Source: Lycocorax pyrrhopterus obiensis (taxonomy: Eukaryota; Chordata; Aves; Passeriformes; Paradisaeidae). Taken from it: a stretch of 64,000 bases of DNA. Numbering within the stretch: the stretch's first letter is position 1; each line of letters opens with the position of its first letter. The position numbers and the translations under genes are program-made. The stretch lies in contig JACSVZ010000011.1 of the NCBI GenBank assembly GCA_014706295.1, forward strand, positions 4,094,663-4,158,662. Reading direction: 5' to 3'. This document shows, in pieces, positions 1-8,634 of the stretch. Below the pieces are notes generated by a model. That model ran no database searches and was not told where the DNA came from. It was given only the letters and a program-made list of their open reading frames with translations.

Positions 1-1792
1 TAATAATAATTTTAATGGAAAGGGAGACAACAGAAAAAAAAGAATATAAAAAGAGAAATAAAACCCAAGAAAGACAAATTACTGACAATAGAGTTGCTCA
101 CCACCCCCTGACTGATGGTCTGGATTATCCCTGGGGACAGTTCGGGTCAGCTATCTTGGCTTTGATCCCTCCTGGCTCCTTGTGCCCCTCCTGGCTGGCA
201 GGACGTGGGAAACTGTGGAGTCCTTGACCACTCAGCAGCACCCAAGCCATCAGTGTGTTACCAACATTATTCTCTTTCTAAGCCAGCAGCACTGCGCTGT
301 GGCAGCTACCGGGAGGAAAATTAACTCTGTCCCAACCAAACCCAAGACACCTCCCAACGTGTTCCTGAGCTGGAGACCTGCACTGCAACCAGGCTGTGGC
401 TTCCCATGTAGGGAACTTCTCTGGATGGAAACCCTTTTTCATTTTCTCCTAATGGTTGCCAAAGGAACAGTATCGTGTTCCCTGATCTGCTTTTATGAAA
501 TACAAAACAACAGTTTGCATTACTAGAGTGCACATGAAGCTTAATTGGAAAGGGTATCTGGGCTTAAACTTCAGGAGAGGGAAGCACAAAAATAAAATTG
601 TTAGGATACAGCAAAATATTTTCTGTTACCTGGTGCATACATTCTGCTCCCATGGACTTTGCTCATACCTAAAGGTAATGTAAAAGTGAGATGTCATCAA
701 AAACCTACTCTGAATGTGTAGGTCTCATCAGCAAAGCTCTCTCTGCTATTTATTACATTTGTCATCTCTTAATGTGTGTATATATACCATCAGAGAGCTG
801 TGATTCTGTGTGAATTTCCATAGCAAAATTCCATTAGCAGATAAGATAACGAACAAAAAACTTTGCCATAACTAGAAAATATTATGGGAAGACACAAGAT
901 TTCTGACTGCAATCAAAAGGCAGAGAAACATTTACTCTGGAGTGTTTACCTCTTAATTCTTTGTACTGATACTTCGATGAGTTAAATACTTCAAGGAAAA
1001 TGCTGAATAAATACAATACAGATCCACTGTTTTCTAATAGGAATTAAAAGCCCCACACACAATACTGAATTTGAAATTTTAATATGCTACTGTTGCACTC
1101 CTTCAACAACAATCATCTTCTCTTCAGAGAGTATCAAGGGCTTCTGATATGACCCAAACTAAATCATCATTATTTACGTATTCCCTTTTTCAAACACAAC
1201 AGTGAAATCTTTTGCCTTCTGTTGCAATTCACATTCTCTGCTGTGTGGGAACAACTTCACTTATTAACTGTAGAGTCTCAGACACAAGGAACCCTCCTTA
1301 ATGCTCTCAACATTTTGTCCAAAGAGCATCAGAGTTTGTATTCTGGCCAGGCATCACTGAGAAAACCACTGGTCAAATGGAAGGGCACCAAGAACTCCCA
1401 TGTCTCCTCACAGCTCCACTGACATAAAACAGGAGAGAGTTTCACACATTAAACAGAATTATCATTGCCTGAGATGACATTAAACAAAGGAAGACCATTC
1501 AGTATAAGAGGGAATAATTAAATGTGGCTACATAAATATTGAAAAAATATTCTGAAATAAAGACCAGTGTATTGAAATAATGATTATGCTGACTATGCTG
1601 ATTAAAATAACAAATACTTTGAATGTACTTCAATATGCAAAAGCCAGAGTGATTCTGGATGGAAGGTGTTGCTCCTGGAAGAGCAATGATGCCTTTTGTC
1701 CATAGGTTTTTGTTTCAGGGCAGGTACTTTGTGCTGAAATTCCACCTATAAAGTGATTTTGTCCTACTACACACTGCTGTAACCATTTACTG
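1..1792. other. AT-rich non-coding stretch
   Basis: I see no gene here. The longest open frames are about 115 codons or less, overlap one another on both strands and show no recognisable domain. The frame at 1222-1422 has a weak acceptor-like tract before it but no convincing donor. No repeat family is recognisable. Confidence 0.6.
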
Positions 1793-1915
1793 GGTAATTG
1801 TTTAGGCTGGAAAAGACCTTTGAGATCACCGAGTCCAACCATTCCCCCAGCACTGCCAAGCCCAGCATTGACCCGTATCCCCACGTGCCACAACTCCAGG
1901 GTGTTTAAATCCCTC
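1793..1915 (-). mobile_element. CR1 LINE 3' end, fragment 1 of a split copy
   Basis: Read on the minus strand this is the terminal part of an avian CR1 non-LTR retrotransposon. The plus strand shows the reverse complement of the CR1 tail: a ggctggaaaagacctttga block followed by a gagtccaacc block near 1830. The copy is 5'-truncated and carries no reverse transcriptase frame. It breaks at 1915 and resumes at 2543: joining the sides after removing one copy of the 4-bp CCTC duplication restores a continuous CR1 sequence. The CR1 was therefore present first and the intervening LTR inserted into it. Confidence 0.9.
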
Positions 1916-1960
1916 TGTAATAAATAACTACGCCTAATTAAAAATAAAACAAATATAAAA

Positions 1961-1966
1961 TTTATT
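1961..1966 (-). terminator. LTR poly(A) signal
   Basis: This is AATAAA on the minus strand, about 45 nt before the LTR's end and about 120 nt after the predicted start. A T-rich stretch follows. With the TATA box it delimits an R region of roughly 140 nt. The assignment is inferred from position; no transcript evidence is available. Confidence 0.5.
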
Positions 1967-2039
1967 CGTGTCCGAGAGTTCAAACACGCAATGCCACGAA
2001 CGAAAAAAGAGACAGTGCCAAGCCCGGGATTGGAACTGG

Positions 2040-2086
2040 GTGAACACAGGTCTGACCTCTAGCGCATCAGACCTCCCTCTGTTCAC
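2040..2086 (-). other. Two-tier RNA hairpin at the predicted LTR cap site (TAR-like)
   Basis: Two nested perfect inverted repeats are visible. The outer stem is 7 bp (2040-2046 with 2080-2086, GTGAACA/TGTTCAC). The inner stem is 7 bp (2049-2055 with 2067-2073, GGTCTGA/TCAGACC). An asymmetric internal bulge of 2 and 6 nt separates them, and the loop is 11 nt. The outer stem starts at the position expected for transcription start, 30 nt from the first T of the TATA box. R-region hairpins are known in several retroviruses; a function here is inference. The downstream sequence 2020-2040 also resembles a tRNA T-arm, so a tRNA-derived origin is possible. Confidence 0.55.
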
Positions 2087-2382
2087 ATCAACTGCTTCCA
2101 AAAGTCTACTTTTATACAGTTTTTCCCATAAAGTCTGAAGCTTGGGTATTGTGTTGGCCACTCAGCATATTCATGGAGTATGTCATTCATGAAACTGAGG
2201 TGGACAAAACGTATCCTGTTCTTGATTAATGTCCCATCTTCAGGGGACGGGTTTATCTGATGGCTCATGATGTTCCATATCTTGGTTCCTGATCTGAGAT
2301 GGCTAATCAGTTTTGCCGGGAGGTTCTCCTTGAAAATGCAAATATCAGGAACCAGCTTCATTCTTTCCTGATGGGCCGCCAT
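2083..2382 (-). other. 99-codon open frame in the LTR U3, no known homology
   Basis: An ATG-initiated frame of 99 codons occupies most of U3, reads through the TATA box and stops just past the predicted RNA start. It starts MAAHQERMKL and contains no domain I recognise. A transcript starting at the LTR's own promoter would not include it, so it could only be expressed from an upstream promoter. It may be chance, or a captured sequence in U3. Confidence 0.25.
2109..2116 (-). promoter_or_regulatory. TATA box of the solo LTR
   Basis: TATAAAAG on the minus strand matches the TATA consensus. It is placed correctly between a roughly 425-bp U3 and the poly(A) signal, and the downstream hairpin begins 30 nt from it. 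It would drive transcription leftward, out of the element toward position 1. Confidence 0.5.
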
Positions 2383-2542
2383 TCTCTGTAGCTTCTGTTT
2401 TTGGGATGTAAATCAGTTCCCGGTCGAAGTTGGATTTTCCCTGGGCAAGTTCTGTTCGTTTCACTCGGTTACAACTTAACTTTTAAACTCTATTTTTGAC
2501 ATTACATATTTTGAGCACGAATTCCCCATTTTATTTATAACA

Positions 2543-2805
2543 CCTCCACGGACAGGGACTCCACCACTTCCCCTGGGCAGCTGTGCCAGGGCTGGACAGA
2601 GGTGGCTCAACTCGAGGCCGTTCCCTCTCCTCCTGTCCCTGTTCCCTGGGAGCAGAGCCCGACCCCCCCGGCTGCCCCCTCCTGTCAGGGAGTTGTGCAG
2701 AGCCACAAGGTCCCCCCTGAGCCTCCTTTGCTCCAGGCTGAGCCCCTTTCCCAGCTCCCTCAGCCGCTCCTGGGGCTCCAGCCCCTTCCCAGCTCTGTTC
2801 CCTTT
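2543..2805 (-). mobile_element. CR1 LINE, fragment 2 of the split copy
   Basis: This continues the CR1 copy interrupted at 1915. The plus strand shows reverse-complemented CR1 3' region blocks in the correct order: ggactccaccacttcc, a gggagcagagcccgac block, a cctgagcctcctttgctcc block and a ctccctcagccgctcc block. The match fades near 2805, where the copy is 5'-truncated. The GC-rich open frames here (on both strands between 2531 and 2884) are CR1 sequence read in arbitrary frames. Confidence 0.9.
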
Positions 2806-3874
2806 GGGAGCAGGGCTGCCCAGAGCAACACCCAGCCCTGTCACAGACATTTCCTAAGGGCTGAAACTCAGTTTGTGTGAGCATGAGTGACTGTACACAG
2901 GCAGAGAGACCCCGGATTCAGGTCCCAGCTGAGGAGATTGCAATCAAAGCAGAATGGAAGCATCTCCTGCTGCACTTTATTAACAGCAGATACATCCCAC
3001 ATGGAACCCTCTGAATAATTTACTGGAAGGAAACAGATCAGCTGAGTAAAAGTCTCATTCTGTAGAGGGGGCACTAAGAATCTGGCCTCCAATATTATAC
3101 AAACAGCTCCTTTCACAATATATTTGTGAAAGTTATGTTTGTCCAAATAGAGAGCTTTGTGTCTGTGGAATGTTGAGACTGAAGGCTTTCTCCTCACTTC
3201 TGCTGTCAGCAGCATGTCAGCCCTAATCACAGTTGTTTGGGAGTTCCTCCCAGCCTTCTCCACGGGCTGGTTTGTACCCAGGCCATGGCAAGCACCAGAA
3301 GGAGGCCAGGAGATCAGGATTGCTCTTTCCAGTAACAGCCTTCCAGCTACATCAGCTTAAGCAGACCATGAAACTGGACCCTGAGGTGGGCAGTTTGGAT
3401 TCTGCCAAGGGAAACTGTAATATGTTTTCTCCTAAGTAATTATTTATGTTTATGAATATATGTTTAAAACAATTTCAATGTGTCTGCCAAAATTTCCTGA
3501 CTTTAATGGCTGAACCGGAGTTTTAAAGAAGTCACCTCATATCATTAGGTTTCTTAAAAAATCTGGGTATTTACTTAAAGGTAAAGTAAAAATTGAAAAT
3601 GCATGCATTCAATTAATTTTAGGGACATAATCCTATTGCCCTCAGAAATGCCATCCACTATCACATATCTCTCATGTTTTTTTCCTTATAACATATTTAT
3701 TTCTGAAGGAGAATTACATTTATTTAGTGTTGTTGTTTTTGTTAAGTCTATTGTAGCACCTTTGAAAGTAAGGGTGGTAAAATGTAACACACATATGTGT
3801 AGCACTATGTAAAAATATAAATGTCACTACCTCAATAATTTTGGGCTTGAGTAAGTAATGCAAAAAGAGCTCCA
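2806..3874. other. Non-coding stretch with one 131-codon unexplained frame
   Basis: No gene is recognised. A 131-codon frame on the minus strand (2868-3263) begins just beyond the CR1 and is long for AT-rich DNA, but it shows no domain and no clean splice pair. The region from 3440 to 3874 is AT-rich and featureless. Confidence 0.5.
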
Positions 3875-4055
3875 CTTCCTTCCTTCCTTCCTTCCTTCCT
3901 TCCTTCCTTCCTTCCTTCCTTCCTTCCTTCCTTCCTTCCTTCCTTCCTTCCTTCCTTCCTTCCTTCCTTCCTTCCTTCCTTCCTTCCTTCCTTCCTTCCT
4001 TCCCTCCTTCCTTCCTTCCTTCCTTCCTTCCTTCCTTCCTTCCTTCCTTCCTTCC
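3875..4055 (+). repeat. (CTTC)n microsatellite, about 45 copies
   Basis: This is a 181-bp run of the tetranucleotide cttc with a single interruption near 4004, where tccc replaces tccttcc phasing. The minus strand reads (GGAA)n, an all-purine tract. An 89-codon frame across it encoding a repeated Phe-Leu-Pro-Ser peptide is an artefact of the repeat. Its length and near purity suggest a highly polymorphic locus. Confidence 0.98.
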
Positions 4056-6649
4056 CTGAAAGTTCAGTTCAGATATTTCTCCCTGTACTTTGAAGAATTC
4101 AGATTTGAATCCAAACTCAAATTTTAGGTTCCCAGCTCAGGCCATATCACTTTATTTTGTATTATCTGGGACACATCTTCAAAAGGAAGTCTGAAATGTA
4201 TAAAAGAACATTCTTGCACTTTTTTTTCCCCTTCATCCTCATAAAACAGAATTTTGTACCTATCAGTAAGTTTGTTAATACTAGAATTATACCTAGATAG
4301 ATTCCACTCTGTGTTTTATATGCAAACAGTAAAATAATTTTTCTAATTATACCCCAAATTGATATATTATAATGATCTTCTCAAAACCAATAATCTTTCC
4401 TTCCCTTTAAATGAAAGTCTTCTCCTTCCATAGGCTTTTTTTTTTTCCCACCACAAATTTCTCCCAAGTTTCTAAATTCAGCTCCTCCATTTTGCAATTT
4501 ACACTGTGAGATGTGAAGCCTGGAAAGAAAGAGGCCCCATTCACCTGCAGCTGTCCAGCTGCTTCATTTAGGTAACCTCCCCTTTCCCCGTCATATGTAG
4601 GTCAGAGTTCCAGTGTGAATGCTTGAATTTCTAGCTTACCACACACTATTTTAGTTTAAATCTGAAGCCAACTTCCATCAGAATTTCAATTATTAAACAC
4701 TAAGTTTAATTAGTAAAATTTAAGCCAGTACAAACAATTGTCTTTCCCGTGCTCTACAAAGAGAAATCCTCAGCACCATTTCATCCTATAGCACTACTAA
4801 GGAATCAAGGAATATGGTCAGGTACAAACTAAAGTTGTTTCTAAAGATCATGAAGCCTAATGGACTGATTTAATGGGCTCAATTACTGATTCAAATCTTA
4901 GCACAACCAGCACAGGCAAGGGATTTTGGAGATCAATCACAGTCCTGGACGCCAATCTGGAGCAGAAGAGGTAAATAAAAGATGTGGGATATGCAACTGG
5001 TTTGCTAATTACACATGTAAAGTATATGAATATCGGTGGTAGGAAGGACCAGACTTAATTTTTTAGTTTCTTTGTTCCTACCTTTTTTTATCAGCAACAC
5101 ACAAATACAAACTTCAAACATCTCTGAAAATTCGAGGGCTGATTCACTCCTCAGTGTCTGGAACACCTGTGATTACAAACACATCATGTTTGCTCCTAAC
5201 CCCAGCCAGAGCAGAGCCCAGAGTGCTGTTACGCTTCATGGTGAAAGCACAGAAGCAAATTTCACCTGCAGGGAGACTGGTGAAGAACAGCCACACAGAA
5301 AACCTACACATTCCAGTAATTCAACACTTATATTTTCCTTTTAGAAAAGTAACATTAAAAAAAAGTCACATTTAGGAAAATATAACCACCATGCTTCAAG
5401 CTGTGGTAAGGAGCTGCTGTTTTCCCTTTGTACTCAGAGAGGACTAAAAGTATAGTAATAAAAATCCCTCACAAATGAGATTTTGTTGGCTGTTGCTTTG
5501 TGAGTCTGGTTTCTCCTTAAGAGTGGATGTCGTGTGTGTCAGAAGAATTTCAGTTTCTATCATAGCTCTTAAAATCAGGTCTGATCCAGTTGAGAATTTC
5601 TCACACATGACCTCTCCTATCTGACAGAAAGGCTCGCTGCTCTCAGGCTAAGAGAAAACTCCAACTCACTCCCTAAAAGCTCATACCAAGCTTTAGGCTT
5701 CTCCGTAGTCTGGAGTTCATAAGTTCTATTTTTTTTTTTTTTTTTTGCCTCCAGGACCATCACTTCATATTACACTGAAGAGAGAAACCCAGGAAGATCA
5801 TACCCACGCCCCTGTGCCACAGAGAGAGGGAACTCGTGTAGTCCAGCCTGGCATTGCATCCTGTCCCTGTCCCTCGTCCCCTGATCCCCCCATTTCTCTT
5901 CCAGTGTCTCTGCATGTACTTTTTCTACTTGATATCCTTTTATCACAGGTTCACTCCTACAAAGTTACAACCCACAACCACCCATCTTTGCTCTCCTGAC
6001 TCGGCCACAACCTTTTCCAACACCCAGTTAGTTTTTACCAACACAGCTGGGGGAGGAAAGGGAGGGCTTCACAAATACTGCTCTGGCTTCCTCTACGTTC
6101 TTTTTTCTTTTCACAAATGAGGTCTACACCTACAGGGCATTTTCAAAGACTTGAAACCCATGCTGTGATGCTCCTGCATTGTAATGGTCAAGGGGCAGGG
6201 AAAGGAACATCTGGACTCTCATGGAAGAGCTGGCTAGCAATATGTTCAGGTAAAACCAGGGGATGGGATCTGCCTTGATTTTTCCCTTACATCTCAACTT
6301 ACTTGAGCCAAAAGATGCCATCACAGATTGAGATGATAGGGAAAAATCTACTTTCCTAACAGCCTGGGAATTAGGACAGTGAATAAGGGTATGGACAAGG
6401 GTGTAAATTACTGTTCGAAATAGGGAACAGCAAGGTCTGGAAGCTAGGTCTTCTGTGTTTCCTAAGAGCAGTCCTAACTCCAGACTGTCTGAGTGATTTT
6501 TAGCATACTTCAAACTAATTCTTTAAACAGACCTGGGTTTTATCTTCAAGGAGAATGCTTGAAATTTCAAATAAATTTTGCAGGATGCAAAGTCTTCTTC
6601 ACACCAACATTATGGTTATTGTCATTGCTGAGCTATGTGTGCTCTAAGG
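4056..6649. other. AT-rich stretch with a weak exon candidate and a T18 tract
   Basis: No gene is recognised. The segment 5095-5240 has a strong acceptor (long pyrimidine tract ending tttatcag), a fair donor (ATG|GTGAAA) and two open frames; it is treated in the findings. A T18 run at 5729-5746 precedes another acceptor-like gcctccag. Everything else is low-information AT-rich DNA. Confidence 0.5.
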
Positions 6650-6742
6650 GGATTAACCCAAGGTCACCTTTAGGCTCTGTGTCATCGCCTTTGCTATCCA
6701 GCAAGCAGAATGGGTGGCAAAATCTGGTTTTAAACTCTGATG
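6650..6742 (+). repeat. Possible ancient SINE remnant (MIR or AmnSINE-like)
   Basis: The sequence cccaaggtcac at 6657-6667, followed by agcaagcagaatggg and aatctggttttaaactctg at 6700-6740, resembles the conserved core of tRNA-derived amniote SINEs of the MIR/AmnSINE type. The two matching parts are separated by a spacer of about 30 bp that does not match. I call it from recalled consensus only. Confidence 0.3.
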
Positions 6743-6756
6743 TATTCTTTTAGAAA

Positions 6757-7063
6757 GCAGGCTGGAGCCAGGTGTGGGTCAGGCTCTGCTCCCAGGCAAT
6801 AAGTGATAGCACAGGAGGAAATGGCCTCAGGCTGTGCCAGGAGAGCTTGACTTTGAATATTAGGGAAAATGTCTCCACTGAAAGGGCTGTCAAACATTGG
6901 CACAGCTGCCCAGGGCAGTGCTGGAGTCCCTGTCCCTGGAGAGATTCAAAAGCCCTGTGGATGTGGCACTCAGGGACGTGGGTCAGTGCTGGGCTTGGCA
7001 CTGCTGGAGGAACAGCTGGACTCAATGATCTCAAAGGTCTTTTCCAACCTAAATGATTCTATG
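6757..7063 (+). mobile_element. CR1 LINE 3' end, sense
   Basis: This is a 5'-truncated CR1 copy in plus orientation. It shows the standard order: ggagccaggtgtgggtc, ctcccaggcaataag, ctgcccagggcagtgctgga, catgt-type spacer, gctggactcaatgatctc and the 3' terminus ttttccaacctaaatgattctatg. It is about 300 bp long and contains no coding potential of its own. The 145-codon frame at 6869-7306 runs through it and is not a gene. Confidence 0.93.
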
Positions 7064-8512
7064 CCTTTTACCTGTTTGAAAGTATCCCCTGCATCCAGGG
7101 TTCTTGCTATTAACACAGGCCCAGGACTGAGACTTCACCAGTGTCCAGTGCAACTTCCAGCTCTCGCTGTTCCCAACACTGCTCTCTGCTTGGATCACAC
7201 CTTTCAGAGCAGGATCCACAGGAGTTCTCCTCTCCCTGGAATTGTAATCAGAACTTCTCAGTGCACACCACATTTCCAACTCAAAGAGAAATTATTCCAT
7301 GCCTAAAATATATCCTAGCAGAGGACGGCCGGCACTAACTTAGGAAAGCAAAAATGCAAAGTAAATTCCAAGGACCGGAAACTGTTTTCAGTGTAGAATA
7401 TCAGCACACTGCAAATACCGGGATTATGTGCAAGCACCTGATCAGAGCGGCGTCAAAGGAGACATGTTCTGCTGGGATTCTGCTCTCCCTGGTGCCCACA
7501 TGTCACGGAGGAGCACAGCTGGGATGGGTGCTGCTGCGGGGGATGCAGCACAGGCCCACTCGTGCTGAGCCTGCCTCCCCTCAGCCTCCCAGTCTGCCTC
7601 CCAGCCCTTTCTAAGCTGTGCTCCCCGGTGCAATTAAACCTGATATGATTGCCCTGCTTATTTATAGCTTTGATCTTCTTATAAACAGTCTCTGGACACT
7701 TGTTCATGCTGAGCAGTACTTTGATCCAGGAATAAAATCACTCCAAAGTACTAGTGCAGCAAGGTAGGGCTCAACATTTATAAAAGGAAAATCTTGACAC
7801 AAACTGTTTCCACAAACTTGTGTTCCTTTGGGACAACAGTCATGCCTTGTTTGCTGTTTTCCTGGCAAGTTGTTTTGAGTTAGAACAGAGTTGGAATGGT
7901 AATTGCAATGAAACAAAAGGAGGGGAAGAACAACACAGTTCATTTGCCGAGTAAAAATATCACAGACAAGTGATGAACTAATTTTGTGGAGAACCATTCC
8001 CCTTTTATTTATTTATCTTGCCATTTGCTTTAAAGATACTTGGCTTTGGGCCAATTTGATCTGAAAAGGATCATGTGCTGCAAATAATTTCTAATAAGTC
8101 CTGCATTATTGAGAATAAGTTAAGTAGGACCACTCAACCTGAACTCCTCATATACTATTAAATATGATCTAAAATAATATAATGAGATTCAGAACACTGG
8201 TGCCACAATCCTTGTCTTTTGAATTCCCCTGGCAATATTCGCACAAGGAAAAGGAGATGTTTTTAAACTTCTGAATGCAGTTTCTGAAGGGATTTCCTGT
8301 TTTTCAGAGTGGGAGACAAGGCTGTGTAGGACTCTAAGTGCATATCTTCTTCTAGAAGAAGAGTAACAGAGTCCAGAAGGAACCTGGGGACATTGTACAG
8401 CTCAGTCTGCACCTCAAAGGAATAAATCACTTTGGTTAAAAGTGATATAAATGTAAACGTTATCAAGGAAATGCCAAAAGTTAGTGGGAAAGCAGTATTA
8501 AATGTAGGGTTT
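7064..8512. other. Non-coding stretch, GC-richer near 7440-7640
   Basis: No gene is recognised. The segment 7440-7640 is noticeably richer in G and C than its surroundings (acagctgggatgggtgctg) and carries overlapping open frames on both strands below 90 codons. No repeat family is identified there. Confidence 0.5.
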
Positions 8513-8634
8513 TATTTGGGGGAAGAGGGTTGGGGTTTTTTGGGGGGGTTTGGTTTGGTTTTGTTTTGCTTTTGGGTTTTGGGGGTTTTTTTGTTAAGTT
8601 TGGGTTTTGGTTTTTTGGGTTTTTTTTAATTTTA
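8513..8634 (+). repeat. G/T-rich low-complexity tract with a quadruplex motif
   Basis: About 120 bp consist almost entirely of G and T in runs such as tttggtttggtttt. Four G-runs at 8518-8522, 8527-8529, 8532-8535 and 8542-8548, with loops of 4, 2 and 6 nt, fit the canonical G3+N1-7 quadruplex rule on the plus strand. Degenerate arrangement suggests an old simple repeat rather than telomeric DNA; the vertebrate telomere hexamer is not repeated here. Confidence 0.85.

Larger units (their letters stand above)
1916..2542 (-). mobile_element. Solo LTR of an endogenous retrovirus, complete, nested in CR1
   Basis: This is a 627-bp block lying exactly inside a CR1 copy. It begins TG and ends CA. 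Its ends are imperfect inverted repeats (TGTAATAAATAA at the left; TGTTATAAATAA read inward from the right, one mismatch), and CCTC flanks it on both sides (1912-1915 and 2543-2546). On the minus strand it has LTR architecture: U3 from 2542 to about 2087, a TATAAAAG box at 2116-2109, predicted RNA start near 2086, an AATAAA signal at 1966-1961, then a short U5. No gag, pol, env, primer-binding site or polypurine tract adjoins it, so it looks like the product of LTR-LTR recombination. A 4-bp duplication is typical of gammaretrovirus-like (class I) ERVs, but family assignment needs a library search. Confidence 0.8.

Noticed and set aside
2015..2040. Primer-binding-site-like sequence on the plus strand
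   Set aside because: It lies inside the LTR on the wrong strand and side for a primer-binding site of this element.
2476..2884. Overlapping open frames of 92 to 124 codons on both strands
   Set aside because: They are GC-rich CR1 sequence in arbitrary frames, not conserved CR1 protein.
3858..4127. 89-codon frame encoding a Phe-Leu-Pro-Ser repeat peptide
   Set aside because: It is the CTTC microsatellite read in frame; any unit number gives an open frame.
6869..7306. 145-codon plus-strand frame
   Set aside because: It starts within the CR1 3' untranslated region and runs out into unique DNA; it is not a gene.
8549..8634. Telomere-like G/T repeats
   Set aside because: Units are irregular ggttt and gggttt mixtures; the vertebrate hexamer array is absent.
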